A model generated the notes under the pieces. It searched no databases and was not told the DNA's origin. It saw nothing but the letters and a program-made list of their open reading frames with translations. A DNA stretch of 64,000 nucleotides from Bos javanicus (taxonomy: Eukaryota > Chordata > Mammalia > Artiodactyla > Bovidae). Shown here piece after piece: positions 10,082-23,500 of this stretch. The position numbers and the translations under genes were made by a program. The stretch lies in assembly GCF_032452875.1 (NCBI RefSeq), contig NC_083876.1, positions 25,208,001 to 25,272,000 on the forward strand, in the 5' to 3' direction. Position 1 is the stretch's first letter. Each line of letters begins with the position of its first letter.

Positions 10082-13000
10082 TACTTCCCAGTTTAGTCAA
10101 GCTCAGTTCAGAGATGCTTCCATAAATACCCAGTTCTCCAATAAGCAGGTGACAGCATCAGTTCAATAACCAAAGAGGGATGGGAGAAAAAGTTAACACC
10201 AGGTAAATAGTAGTTCCCATGACACAGCAAATCCCCTTTCAGAATGTAGCCCTGTTTGAGCTTTTGGTTCTAGATTTAGACCAAGCCAGGTATGTATGCT
10301 ATCTTTTATGCTTTCTCAGTTAAGTATTCAGAAGTTTGAAAGAACATAAAATGGGATGGAAAGAAACTAAGAACCATCATTTATTAACAACTCACCCTAG
10401 CACCCAAGCACCATCTTGTATCACTCATTTCAGATTCAGAGCCACACTGGAAAGTAGGACCATTATCATTAATTTATATACAGAGAACCATGAGGCAGAG
10501 AAGCTACTTGCTGAAGATTTCACATACTCAGGAAGCTGCATCACCAGGTCTCTGAAAACTCCACTGGAAATTTCCCCAAAGTTATATAGGCAGGTGACAA
10601 GGGAAGCCCAACCCATTCCACTCAGGCGTGAGATGATGAACCCTGCAATCCCTGTGTGAGCTGCAGAAATAACATGTGAAATCTGCAGTTTCTTATGTCT
10701 GTCTTACTTTGAAAACATGTGGTAGCCACAGCAGTTAGAAAACAAATGGGAGGTGATGTGGTCCTGGGAAGTGAGCAACAGTGTAATTAGCAAAGTTAAT
10801 ATTGTGTAGCTTCCGTAAATAACATGCAGTTTACTTTTGTTATTAACAGACATTTAATATAACAAAGTGTAGGGGGTGTCTGAGAGGAAAGAGATGGTCT
10901 GAGGCATATGTTAAAAGGGAAAAAAATTATTTTAAGAAATTTTGTGTTTATTTTCAAATAACCCTTACATCCTTAAAAAAAAAAAAAAAAAAAAAAAAGC
11001 CCTCAGGGTTTCCCCTGAAGTTTGAGGACTTGATTTTGCTGCACTGGTTAGAAGGTTGGCTAAGACTTTCACCTGAAAATTTGCCTACAGAGAGGGCAGC
11101 TTGTTACTATTACCCAAGACAGGGAGTCTCCTCATCAAGAATCCTCCCCATGGGGTATGAGCTGCAGCAGACAAGGATTAAAGCGTTAGGTCATGCAGTC
11201 TCCACAGTCCCTCCCAGGGTTCTTGGAAATGGCTGCAAACCATCCCTAAGCTCGACATTTAAGTCTTCTCACACTTGCTTCATTCCTAACTGCCTGGATC
11301 AAACTCATTTTCTCCTTACCTACCTTTTCTGGGAATGCATTATTCAATATTTCTGTTTTGGAAGTATTATCTTTTTCCATTTTGTGGCTTTGCTATCTCA
11401 TTTCAAGCATAAATTCACTAAGCAAACTTGACATTTAATTCCAGGATCTGTCCAGGGGACTATAGACTTGCAATAAATGTTTAAATAATGATGACAACAA
11501 CACTAGATTCAACTAGCAGTGTGATCACAATGAAACACTTCATTTTCCCAAATGCATGAACCCCACAAAGCTTTGACCCCAAAAGAGCTTTATATACACA
11601 CATGTGTGTGTTTCTATGGGCTTCCATTGCCCCATTTTATGTTTATACAACACCTCATTGCTATGATCTCCAGGAACATTGATTAAATTAAATGAATAGG
11701 AAATATCATGGGAGAAGAAAAGGATGAAAATAAAGGAAGCTGAAAGGGACCAGAATTACAGAGGCAAGAATGGGCAATTTTTTCAGAAGCAATTATTTTC
11801 TAAATAAATTTTATTCTGACAGTTCTTTAACAATACATATGTCATTGTGCATTCTGGTTTTCTCCTATTTTCACCCAACTCAAAGGTTTAGAAAGGAAGC
11901 CATATTTCTCAGTCTTCAGGTATTTCTTGCAAGGGTGTGATTCCAAGATTCCACAGATTATGCTATGTGTTTCTCAGCCCCAATAGCATTGCACAAGTGA
12001 TATGCGATTGAAGGATAACTTGGAAAGAGAGAAGTTTTCATGAAAATGCCAAAAAAAAAATCCTTACCCCACCCAATAATGATGCAATGCCAAGGTAAGT
12101 GTAGCTTGTATGAGGTCAGTATAGCTGCTCACACTGATTGCCTAAATGCTGATTATGAGTCTCAGATCTTTAACAGCAAAGCCATCACACTTGGTCCTCA
12201 GACCTGTGTCCTGCTCAGTCTCTAAGACCAGACCAGACTTTAGGCTAAAAGTTTCACTGATTCTCTAACTCTCTGACAGAAGTCACCTTTGAGTCATACT
12301 TGGTACCAGCCCAGACTTGGGCTTGTAGCTCAATCCTATAATCCTCTGATTTGTTTCCCTGTGCTAGAGTAGCAATCTGTGCATCTGCTTAATTCCCCAA
12401 GCCCTGACACTTGAATTTTTACCTGTCTTTCCTCCTTTAATTATCGTCTCTATCTGTGCCACCCCTATTACACATTTCTCCATGACACATACAAGCACAT
12501 GCACACACATGGGGTGCTGGTGGACGCAACTGCCTGCTGTTCTGGACATGATCCCTTATTGTCTTCTACAGGAGATGATGTTCTGACAAGCAGCTTCCTC
12601 CATTCCAGGAAAGGTTGTGATTTCAGATGGCAGCCCTTCCCACTTGGTCTAATTTTGCTGCAACGAGTTGGGCCTCCAGACTAGATATGACGGCATCTAC
12701 TTTCTTGTCTAACAAGAGCTCAGAGCTGATTGGCCACACCCTCCATTCCCACCCCAAGAGCAATTGCTCAGAAATTACTCTGCTCAGCCATAACCTGAAT
12801 CTATGGTAAAAGTCATATTTTGTTTTGACATAGAAATATTTTGCTAATTCATCTATCTATTAAAGATTTGCCAAATATCAAGATACTTTCTTAAGTTCAA
12901 ACAGAATCACAACATGAGATTCTGAAGACAGGAGATGAGATTTAGGTTAATTTTTTCTCAAGGAATATCTCAGCTGAATCACCGGTTTTCACAGCATGTT

Positions 13001-13330
13001 CCTAAGACTTAGAGATTGGCAAGCTAGCTTTCTCAGAATATTCAAAGTTGGTTCAGGTAATGGACCTTCTTTGAAACAAGTTCCCAGGAAACTGGCATCT
13101 AAATCAAATTTAAATTTAATCCTTTGAAAAATGGCAACTTTACACTAAAGAAACCTACTAATATCAACAGTAATGGGATAAATTAGTATCATGTGCCTCC
13201 TGACATGATGGACTGAGAAGAACACAACATTGCTTCCATGTTATTCCTGCCCAAAGTGTATAATATCAATCCAATCATCAGGAAACATCAAACTCAAGTT
13301 GAAAGAGAGTTTACACAACAGCTGACCTGA
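10082..13330. other. Long unassigned stretch
   Basis: No gene is recognised. It holds a probable MIR (listed separately), a 25-nt A-run at about 10974-10998 and a short ACACACATGTGTGT palindrome at about 11597-11610. The 133-codon frame at 11030-11431 has no start context, domain or conserved motif. An RNA gene is not apparent. Confidence 0.35.
10375..10560 (-). mobile_element. Probable MIR SINE
   Basis: An ATTTATTAACAACT-like start is followed by ACCATTATCATTAA and GAGGCAGAGAAGCTACTTGC. These follow the order of an antisense MIR core. The copy is old and diverged. Confidence 0.4.
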
Positions 13331-13800
13331 ACTTTTTTTTAAATGTTAAAATGGAAAAAGACAAAGAAATTTTCCAGGCTAAAAGAGACTAAAGAGACAT
13401 GACAACTAAATGCATCATGTGATCCTAGATTGGTCTCGGAACACCTCCTCCAAATATTTTTATCGGTACAACTGGTGAAATATAAATTATATCTGTAAAC
13501 ATTAGCAGTGAATCAGTGTTAATTTCCAAAGGGTAACCATTATAATGTGGTAATGTAACAAAATTTACCTATTCTTTAAAAAGTGTACACCAAAATAGTT
13601 AAGATATAGGGACATTGTGTCCATAACCTATTTGTAATGATTCATAAAATAATATTAAGTATCTATAGAGAGAAAATGATAAAAACAAATATAAAATATT
13701 AATAATTGGAGAAGACTGAGTGAAGGAAAATGTTCTTTGTACTTTTATTATAATTTTTTAAGAGTCTAAAATTATTTCAAAATAAAAAAGTACCAAGAAA
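13331..13800 (+). mobile_element. Old L1M-type 3' end
   Basis: The order of motifs (GTGATCCTAGATTGG, then ACAACTGGTGAAAT, then GTTAATTTCC, then an ATTATTTCAAAATAAAAA end) matches a mammal-wide old L1 3' region. The subfamily is not assigned. Confidence 0.6.
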
Positions 13801-14069
13801 TATACAATCTCTAGAAGAACTTTGTCTTCATCTTGTGATCAGAATGTGTGAGTGACCCACTCACATCACTGCGCACTAACAACGTACCTGAGAAGACAAT
13901 TTAACAAGAGCCAATTGTGTGACTAAGATTCTCTCACGTTGGTAAAACTCCATGTTATATTTCTTGCGACACCTAATACTCTTTCTTCGCATCTTCCTCC
14001 TATCTTGTGCGTTATACTCATGCTTTCTAAGGCACTGTATTTAATGAACTATAGTGTCAGAGATGGCGT

Positions 14070-14275
14070 GCAGTGAAGTGGATAGAGCAGAATGTTAAGA
14101 TGCTATTTCTGGCTCTTCTGTTTAATTGCAGTGTGTCTGGGAAAACAATTTTTTTTTAATCTCTAAAATGAAGGTGATACTAGTTCTTACCTCATGAGGT
14201 TGTTATGATTAAATAAGATTAAAATGTAAGATGCCTGCCACATATAAGTGTTCAACAAAAGTCTCCTGCTTGTCT
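14070..14275 (+). mobile_element. MIR SINE
   Basis: A tRNA-like left part is followed by CTCTAAAATGAAG, CCTCATGAGGTTGTTATGATTAAA and an L2-like tail. This is the standard MIR order. It is strongly diverged and predates ruminants. Confidence 0.65.
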
Positions 14276-15825
14276 TATTAGGTTAAATAAATGAAGTACC
14301 TTAAAAGAAATAAGAAAACTTGACTCTAATAAATGAAAAATTGGTGCAACCCAGAATGTGTTCATATCATTAGGACACCATGGGCTAGAATCAAAAGGGA
14401 ATATGAATTCAATCAACTATAGAACCATGACTGAAGAAAGAAATGCCCCAAATCCAAAATAATAGAAGAATGAGCATAAATAAGCAACTTAATTCCATTG
14501 TAAAGCTGTGACAAATCTAAAACAAAGTGGAAATTACAGGCAACAGCTTAAGGAAAAATGAAACCCAAAAAAAAGCAGTACTTTGCCTCCCAGGGGGAGA
14601 CTTTAAAAAGATAGGGAAGAATATTTGATTATGAGACAAAAACATGTGTAACTTTCTCATTTCCTGCTCACAAGATGCTTTGGCTGCCATTATATAAGCT
14701 GTGTTGAGGATATAGAATACGAGACCAAGCAGATATAAATGTCCAACGTGGTGATTCTTTATGGCTCCTTGGCACCCCATGCCGAACCTTAATGAGGTTT
14801 ACAAGAAACCAGTGAGCACTGTAAATTGCTGTGCCTCTAATTTGAATCACACTGCAGACTCCATTTGTGTCCTACATGCTGATCTGACAATGAGAGATAA
14901 ATCTGATAAAGTTCTCTGAGTTGGAAAGAGATTTGTTTTCTGTCCAGGGAATCTATCGCTATGAGGAAAAGGTTATTGGGCCTGGAGCCATGGGCAATAA
15001 TATGTGTACCTGAACTGCCTCTTAGACATTCTAAGTGTTGTCACATGGGATACTTGCTTATTCAGCCTTTTTAAATGGTCCTGAAGGAATGTTTTTGTGC
15101 AACCCCCTCAGCTGCAGACCTGCCTGCAGGGAAGTGATTTAGGGCTGAAACGTTATTAGGTGAGCCATACTTGACCAGCAAGGACTGGGTGGCTATCGCT
15201 TTAGATCTACTGTCACCCCAAACTCTACTGCTTATTTATATTCTTAATATTTAAGAGGTAAATATTTCCAAGACACATATTCTAGCTCATACCTTGTCAG
15301 GGTATCCTGCAAGCAGGTCAAAGAAAAGGAAATTGGCTTCACCTTGCTTTTCAAGTAGTATTTCAAACTGGTTTGCATTCTTGACCCTAAGTAATGTTTT
15401 TCCTTACATAGTAGTGTGTTGTAATTGCTTGTAGGAAAAGTCATAACAGACAACTACTGGGAAAATAAATTTCCATCTTGTGGGGAAAAAGAGATACCAG
15501 ACGCTTTCTATACAGCAGCGTATTCTTTTTTTCTTAAAAGTTTGGAATCACAAAAATTACATTTCAGAATAACAAGAAATCAAAGCAACACTCTTCATCC
15601 AAAATGATGAGGTTCTTTTAGTGAGTATTAGTGATACTCTTTTCTTTTCCTGCAAGGATGCCCTGAAAAGCTAAACAAATGGTTAAATTAAAATTGCAAT
15701 AATTTTTACTTAGGACAATGGTTACCTTGCCACAAAAGAGTCTGAATTTCAACACAAAAGTAAAAACTATAGCAATTACTGATGTATACCCTAATACTAC
15801 TAATAATAATGAAAAATAAGTCATC
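14276..15825. other. Unassigned stretch
   Basis: No gene or clear repeat is seen. Minus frames at 14517-14850 and 15244-15824 are unremarkable. Confidence 0.3.
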
Positions 15826-16343
15826 AGTTCAGTTGTTCAGTCATGTCCAACTCTTTGCGACCCCATGAACCGCAGCATGCCAGGCTTCCCTGTCCATCAC
15901 CAACTCCTAGAGTTTACCCAAACTCATGTTTGGTGATGCCATTGAGTCGGTGATGCCATCCAACCATCTCATCCTCTGTTGTCCCCTTCTCCTCCCGCCT
16001 TCAATCTTTCCCAGCATCAGGGTCTTTTCCAATGAGTCTGTTCTTTGTATCATGTGGCCAAAGTATTGGAGTTTCAGCTTCAACATCAGTCCTTCCAATG
16101 AATATTCAGGATTGATTTTCCTCAGGATTACTTGTTGGATCTCCTTGCTGTCCAAGGGACTTCTCAAGAGTCTTCTCTAACACCACGGTTCAAATGCATC
16201 AATTCTTCAGCACTCAGCTTTCTTTATAGTCCAACTCTCACATCCATACATGACTACTGGAAAAACCATAGCTTTGACTAGATGGACCTTTATTGGCAAA
16301 GTAATGTCTCTGCTTTTTAATGTCCTGTCTAGGTTGGTCATAA
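15826..16343 (-). mobile_element. BovB LINE, 5'-truncated
   Basis: This is about 520 bp of antisense BovB 3' end, truncated at the TTGGTCATAA region. It lies directly against an antisense MIR, which was probably its target. No clean TSD is seen. The minus frame at 15907-16167 is the C-terminal BovB frame. Confidence 0.92.
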
Positions 16344-16349
16344 ATAGCC

Positions 16350-16620
16350 CACATTTATTGACTATTTACTCTATTTGAGCACTAGGCTAAGCACTTGACA
16401 TAGATGATCTGTTTGAATGAGGTCTTCTATCCTAAGACATCAGTACTGATACAATTATGATCACCCCCTTTCTATATATATATTCTATGACACATAGCCC
16501 CCGTTTTACAGATAGAGAGAGTGGAGCTTAGCAGAGAGGATATTACACCCAAGGTCACAGTGCTGTTAAGACATATGCCCAGGTCTCACTCCAAAGGTGG
16601 AGTTCAGCCACTCTGCCATA
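16350..16620 (-). mobile_element. MIR SINE
   Basis: This is an antisense MIR with ATTTATTGACTATTTACT, CCCGTTTTACAGAT, an AGGTCACAGTGCTGTTAAG-type core and the tRNA-like end near 16620. Confidence 0.7.
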
Positions 16621-18410
16621 TCACTTCTATCTTCTGATTCTGTCCTGATTTTCAGCAACAAAATTCTTTCCAGGACTCTGAGTACTAGTGATGCCATAAA
16701 GCTAGCAGTTTCTTAGAAGACTCATCTGGAGTTCTAGTGAGGAAAAACACTAAGATATAAAAAAAAAAACAAAGATTCCAACTAGACCAGGAATGGCCAC
16801 AGGGAAATTCCAACATTCCAGTGTTGGCAAGTAGCCCATTTGTTGGAAATTCAACAAATAAGTATCAAGTACCTACTATGTGTCTGGCACCGTTCCAGGC
16901 ACTTGAATTTATGGAGGCAACATACCTTTGGATTCTCTGTGTTCATTCAATGCTTTTATCATTGAAGGAAGCCCAGGAAGCAAATTCAACACTAAAAGCC
17001 AGGGTTTCTAAGTTAAATAAGACACAGCCTCTGGTTTCTGAGATCTCACAATCTAATGCAAACCCAACAGATGAAAATCAGGAGTATGCTGTTCTTTACT
17101 ACCATTGTGCTATTCTCCTTTGCCCTAAAAAAATTAGAGTTAACCACCCACATCCAAAATAGCACATCAAACCTTAGCAATATATCTTGTTGCGTTTCTT
17201 AACTACCTTTTAAAAGAAGCCACATGCCAAGAACCATCTTCAAGCCATAGAATCAGAATGAGTGAGAGCTAAATGGAACCTTAAATATCATCCATCTGGA
17301 TCCACCAGTTTCTGAGGAAACTGAAGTCTGGGTCTCAGTAAGCCACTAGCAGATCCCATATCATCTGGCTCTGGGGACATTTTCCTTCCCCAGTGCATCG
17401 TGTGAGCCACCGCCCTTGTGATCAACCCATGTCCCTTCTGCCTGCCAGAAGAAAAATGAAAAGTTTTATTATTCATAATTTTGGATAGGTTGTAATATTG
17501 TAGGTTCATGTGAATTCACTCAAAAATTATACTCAGTAAACCCCAGTGAACAATTTAAAGGCACAATACCACCCCCCAATCTTGCAGGGAGGGCCAAGGT
17601 GATGATGGAGCCAAAGGGAGGAGAATGGGGGAAGCTCATAAATTATGAGAAGCAAAGGAGTGATTTCATCAAAGTGCCAAGCTCAGTCCATGGAATGTTT
17701 CAATTGTATAAAATTTATAGTTTTCTGAGAGGGATGATTTACAGGCCCTAATTTTCTACAATAAAAAGCTCAGTGGGGATTCTGTGAATGAAATATCTTT
17801 AAAAAAATAAATTAAAAATGTAACTTGAAATGAGGGTCAATGGTGGCACGTCTGGAGAATAACTCCTTCTTGGACCAGCTCCAAAAATGAGTCATGAGAG
17901 AAAGACCCTATAAAACATGTGTTGCTTTAAAAGATATAGGAAGTTGTAAAATAAATAAGAAAATTGCAACAACAAAAAAAAAGCATATCTGATACAATTT
18001 GTTCAATTGATAGGATTATATCTTTTTATCATTAGATTTTCAATGCAAAAAGAATAAGTGGACAGAAATCCAAGGATTTTAATGAAAGCTTAAGTGTCTA
18101 AAGAAAAGGAGAAGAGGAGATAGGAAGATGGAAAAACAGAAGTCTTATTAGAAATAATTAAGAAAATATGCCTTATATTCAAAGAAAAACAAAATGCAAA
18201 TAGCAAATATGTATTGTATCTGACAGATTTGATGAACATGGAATCAGAGCCTAGATTTCTGGAGATAGTTCTGACTCTCCCCCTTCAGCAAGGTCTTTCA
18301 CAAGGAATATATTAGGAACCTTCCCTCTACCTACAGATGCTGCCAAATTCTAGTCCTCTGAGCCAGGAATGGGCTCAATGAGCCACAATCTGACCTCCAC
18401 CCCCCACCAG
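16621..18410. other. Unassigned stretch with an L2-like relic
   Basis: About 16850-17060 follows an antisense L2 3' end: a CTACTATGTGTCTGGCACCG core with AGATCTCACAATCTAA to its right. The remainder, including frames at 16821-17162 and 17288-17509, is not recognised. Confidence 0.4.
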
Positions 18411-18629
18411 TGTGTGCATGCTCGGTCACTCAGTCATGTCCAACTCTGCAATCCCATAGACTGCAGCCCATCAGGCTCCTCTGTCCAAGGAATTTTCTAG
18501 GAAGAATACTGGAGTGAGTTGCCATTTCCTACTGCAGGGGATTCCCCCCAACCCAGGGATCAAACTCACATCTCTTACATCTTCTGCATTGGAAGGCAGA
18601 TTCTTCACTACTGTACCACCTGGGAAATC
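18411..18629 (-). mobile_element. Bov-tA SINE
   Basis: This is an antisense Bov-tA with a GTGTGCATGCTCGGTCACTC-type tail on the left and ACCACCTGGGAAATC at the head. No convincing TSD is seen. Confidence 0.88.
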
Positions 18630-18934
18630 TGTTGATGGCTATGACTTAATAGTTAAAACAAGAAGATTAGAATCAGATTTCTGAATTATATCTCAAGTAC
18701 TATTATTGATTTGCTAAATAAATTTGATAAAGTTTCAAATATTTGTGCACTTCCTACTTCTTTCACTTCTGTAGTACATAGACACTAACATGGTCTTCTC
18801 ACGATCCTCAACTCTTGCTGTTAAAGCTCTTGTATAATTCTATCCCCTTGAGAGTGCACAGGATGTGTGACTTGCTTCTAGCCAATAAAATGTGGCAAAG
18901 GCAATGGGATGTTACACTATCTAAGACTCCATCT

Positions 18935-19133
18935 GGGCTTCCCTTGTGGCTCAGCTTGTAAAGAATCTGCCGCAGTGCAGGAGACCTTGGTTCAATCCCT
19001 GGGTTGGGAAAAACCCCTGGAAAAGGGAGCAGCTACCCACTCCAGTATTCTGGCCTGGAGAATTCCATGAACTGTATAGTCCATAGGATCGCAAAGAGTC
19101 GGACACAACTGAGCAACTTTCACTTTCACACAC
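18935..19133 (+). mobile_element. Bov-tA SINE with TSD
   Basis: Head GGGCTTCCCTTGTGGCTCAG and tail CACTTTCACACAC are present. Flanks are AAGACTCCATCT (18923-18934) and AAGAATCCATCT (19134-19145), matching at 11 of 12. Confidence 0.92.
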
Positions 19134-19385
19134 AAGAATCCATCTTACTAACAGACTCACACCAGAGACTCTCAGTTGCTGATTTTAAAGAACAAAACTG
19201 TGACTTTGGAAGACAGTCTATGGATGAGAACCATGTAGCATGGAACTGGGGCAGCCTATAGGAGCAGAGAGTGGCTCCATCTGATAGCCAACAAGCAGCT
19301 AGAGACCTCAGTCTTACAAACACAAGGAAATGACTTCTGCCAATAACCTGAGTGAGCTTGGAAACAATCATCACCATTCAAGACT

Positions 19386-19597
19386 TTCAGGGGATGCTAG
19401 TGGTGGAGAGCCTGCCTCCAATGCGGAAGACATAAGAGATGCAGATTTGATCCCTGGGTCAGGAAGATCCCCTGAAGAAGGGCATGGCAATCCACTCCAG
19501 TGTTCTTGTCTGGGAAATCTCATGAAAAGAAGAGCCTGGTGGGCTACAGTCCAAGGGGTAGCAAAGAGTCGGACAGGACTGAGTGACAGCACTCACA
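19386..19597 (+). mobile_element. Bov-tA SINE with perfect TSD
   Basis: This is flanked by CATTCAAGACT at 19375-19385 and 19598-19608. Head bases are missing or diverged (TTCAGGGGATGCTAGTGG), but the body is typical. Confidence 0.9.
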
Positions 19598-19608
19598 CAT
19601 TCAAGACT

Positions 19609-20144
19609 CCAGATGAGAACTGAGATGCAGCTGACACCTAACTTGCAACTTTACAAAGAACCCAGTCAAGATGTGTCCAGCTTTCGACAGAAATTGAAAG
19701 ACAACATGTGTGTTGCTTTTAAGCACAATGTTTGTGGTAATTTGTTAAGCAGCAATAAATGAGTACAACTCTAAATCGAATAAATACAAAACTGATTACA
19801 ATGTACACTGTGGTGGATACTGTAGGAGACTTGTTTTTATCATTCCTAAGACAAAGCTTCCAACATTCAAAAAGTTTACAATTTAAATAGAAAGATTAAA
19901 CGAGGCTAAACAATACCGTGTGATAAGTGAGAGTTAGTTTAGAGCTGTTCATAATTAGTTGTCAAATAACTGAGGTATGCTAAAGTGCTCTAGGCACACT
20001 TTGGAAACAGAGCTCACTGAGTCTCAGAAAGAATTTCTGATGGAATCTGAGCCCATCCCACAGTTTTTGCAGGATGATAGGGTTTGTTTCAGCAGAGATG
20101 GAAATGGAACAACTTTGTAACATGAAGTACACCTCCTTGGTTTG
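19609..20144. other. Unassigned stretch
   Basis: No gene or repeat is recognised. Confidence 0.3.
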
Positions 20145-20361
20145 CCTGCTCAGTCATGTCAGTCATGTCTGCCTCTGTGTGACCCTATAGACTACAGCCC
20201 ACAAGACTCCTCTGTCCATGGGATTCTCCAGGCAAGAATACTGGAGTGGGCTGCCATGCCCTCCTCCAGGGGATCTTCCGATCCAGGGATCAAATCCATG
20301 TATCTTACATCTCCTGCATTAGCAGGCAGGGTCTTTACCACTAGCACCACCTGGGAAGCCC
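20145..20361 (-). mobile_element. Bov-tA SINE with a small internal duplication
   Basis: This is an antisense Bov-tA. A 9-bp tandem repeat, CAGTCATGT, lies near 20151-20168 in the body. There is no clear TSD. Confidence 0.9.
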
Positions 20362-20525
20362 TCTTTTAGAGAATCTAAGTCTCAATCTCTGTAGAATGAA
20401 AATTCAATTTTCTATGAGATTAACAATTTTATGAGACTATATGACCTTGACAAGTTAGTTTATCTTCAAAACTAAGTTTCCCTCACTGTAATATAGGTAT
20501 AAGAATGATATCCCTCCAAATTTCA

Positions 20526-20550
20526 TTTTCATTTGAAAGTCAAATGAAAA
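20526..20550. repeat. Perfect 11-bp inverted repeat
   Basis: Arms TTTTCATTTGA and TCAAATGAAAA are separated by AAG. The palindrome is unique here and lies 14 bp left of the BovB TSD. Confidence 0.75.
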
Positions 20551-20577
20551 AAAGAATTAAAGTGCTTAGCTCATCTA

Positions 20578-23500
20578 GTTCAGTTCAGTTCAGTCGCTCA
20601 GTCATGTTCGATACTTTGCGACCCCATGGAATGCAGCATGCCAGGCTTCCCTGTCCATCACCAACGCCCAGAGTTTACTCACACCCATGTCCATTGAGTC
20701 GGTGATGCCATCCAACCATCTCATCCTCTGTTGTCCCCTTCTCCTCCCGCCTTCGATCTTTCCCAGCATCAGGGTCTTTTCCAATGAGTCCGTTCTTTGC
20801 ATCATATGGCCAAAGTATTGGAGTTTCAGCTTCAACATCACTCTTTCAAATGAATTTTCAGGGCTGATTTCCTTCAGGATGGACCTGTTGGATCTCCTTG
20901 CTGTCCAAGGGACTCTCAAGAGTCTTCTCCAACACCACAGTTCAAAAGCATCAATGCTTCAGCACTCAGCTTCCTTTATAGTCCAACTCTCACACCCATA
21001 CATAACTACTGGAAAAAATACAGCCTTGACTAGACGGACCTTTGTTGACAAAGTAATGTCTCTGCTTTTTAATATACCGTCTAGGTTAGTCATAGATTTT
21101 CTTCCAAGGAGTAAGCATCTTTTAATTTCATGTCTGTAGTCACCATCTGCAGCCCAAAAATATAAAGTCTGTCACTGTTTCCATCTATTTGCCATGAAGT
21201 GATGGGACCAGATGCCATGATCTTACTTTTCTGAATGTTGAGCTTTAAGCCAGCTTTTTCACTCTCCTCTTTCACTTTCATCAAGAGGCTCTTTAGTTCT
21301 TCTTTGCTTTCTGCCATAAGGGTGGTGTCATCTGCAAATCTGAGGTTACTGATATTTCTCACAGAAATCTTGATTCCAGCTTGTGCTTCATCCAGCCCAG
21401 TATTTCTCATGATGTACTCTGCATATGAGTTGAATAAGCAGGGCGACAAAATACAACCTTGATGTACTCCGGTCCCAATTTGGAACCAGTCTGTTTTTCC
21501 ATGTCCAGTTCTAATTGCTGCTTCTTAACCCACATACAGATTTCTCAAGAGGCAGGTAAGGTGGTCTGGTATTCCCATCTCTTTCAGAATTTTCCAGAGT
21601 TTATTGTGGTCCACATAGTCAAAGGCTTTGGCATAGTCAACAAATGCTTTGGCACCGTCAATAAAGCAGAAATAGATGTTTTTCTGGAACTTTTTTGCTT
21701 TTTTGAGGATCCAACGGATATTGGCAATTTTGATCTCTGGTTCCTCTGCCTTTTCTAAATTCAGCTTGAACATCTGAAAGTTCATGTTCATGTACTGTTG
21801 AAGCTTGGCTTGGAGGATTTTGAGCATTACTTCACTAGTATATGAGATGAGTCCAATTGTGCAGTAGTTTGAGCATTCCTTTGGCATTGCCTTTCTTTGG
21901 GATTGGAATGAAAACTGACCGTTTATAGTCCTGTGGCCACTGCTGAGTTTTCTAAATTTGCTGGGCTATTGAGTGCAGCACTTTCACAGCATTATCTTTT
22001 AGGATTTGAAATAGCTCAACTGGAATTCCATCACCTCCACTAGCTTTGTTCATAGTGATGCTTCCTAAGGCCCACATGACTTCACATTCCAGGATGTCTG
22101 GCTCTAGGTCAGTGATCACACCATCATGATTATCTGGGTCATGAAGATCTTTTTGTATAATTCTTCTGTATATTCTTGTCACCTCTTCTTAGTATCTTCT
22201 GCTTCTGTTAGGTCCATACCATTTCTGTCTTTTATTGTGCCCATCTTTGCATGAAATGTTCCCTTAGTATCTCTAATTTTCTTGAAGAGATCTCTAGTCT
22301 TTCCCATTCTATTGTTTTCCTCTATTTCTTTGCACTGATCACCGAGGAAGGCTTTACCTCTCCTTGCTTTTCTTTGGAACCCTGCATTCAAATGGGTATA
22401 TCTTCCCTTTTCTCCTTTGCTTTTCACTTCTCTTCTTTTCTCAGCTATTTGTAAGGCCTCCCCAGACAGCCATTTTGCTTTTTTGCATTTCTTCTCCTTG
22501 GGGATGGTCTTGATCCCTGTCTCCTGAACAATGTCACAAACCTCCATCAATAGTTCATCAGGCACTCTGTCTATCAGATCTAATCCCTTGAATCTATTTG
22601 TCACTTCCACTGTATAATCATAAGGGATTTGACTTAGGTCATACCTGAATGGTCTAGTAATTTTCCCAGCTTTCTTAAATTTAAGTCTGAATTTTGCAAT
22701 AAGGAGTCCATGATCTGGGCCACAGTCAGCTCCTGGTCTTGATTTTGCTGACTGTTTAGAGCTTCTCCATCTTTGGCTGCAAAGAATATAATCAATTTGA
22801 TTTTGGTATTGACCACCTGCTGATGTCCACATGTACAGTCTTCTCTTGTGTTGTTGGAAGAGGGTGTTTGCTATGACCAGTCCATTCTCTTGGCAAAACC
22901 CTATTAGCCTTTGCCCTGCTTCATTCTGTACTCCAAGGCCAAATTTGCCTATTATTCCAGGTGTTTCTTGACTTCCTACTTTTGCATTCCAGTATAATGA
23001 AAAGGACATCTTTTTTGGGTGTTAGTTCTAGAAGATCTTAGAGGTCTTCATAGAACCATTCAACTTCAGCTTCTTCAGCATCACTGGTCGGGGCATAGAC
23101 GTGGATTACCATGATATTTAATGGTTTGCCTTGGAAATAAACAGAGAGCATTCTGTCGTTTTTGAGATTGCATCCAAGTACTGCATTTTGGACTCTTTTA
23201 TTGACTGTGATGGCCACTCCATTTCTTCTATGGGATTCTTGCCCATAGTAGTAGATATAATGGTCATCTGAATTAAATTCACCCGTTCCAGTCCATTTTA
23301 ATTCGCTGATGCCTAAAATGTCCACATATACTCTTGCCATCTCCTGTTTGACGACTTCCAATTTGCCTTGATTCATGGACCTGACATTCCAGGTTCCTAG
23401 GCAATATTGCTCTTTACAGCATCGGACCTTGCTTCCATCACCAGTCACATCCACAACTGGGTGTTGTTTTTGCTTTAGCTCCATCTCTTCATTCTTTCTG

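Noticed and set aside
10974..10998. A-run as the tail of a processed gene copy
   Set aside because: I found no matching direct repeat upstream and no AATAAA just before it.
11030..11431. 133-codon frame as a gene
   Set aside because: There is no domain, no repeat and no splice or promoter context. Such a length occurs by chance in 64 kb.
16821..17162. 113-codon frame as a gene
   Set aside because: It overlaps an antisense L2-like relic (GCACTTGAATTTATGG region) and has no motif.
22179..23009. 276-codon minus frame as a host gene
   Set aside because: It is the BovB endonuclease part, inside an element with clear TSDs.
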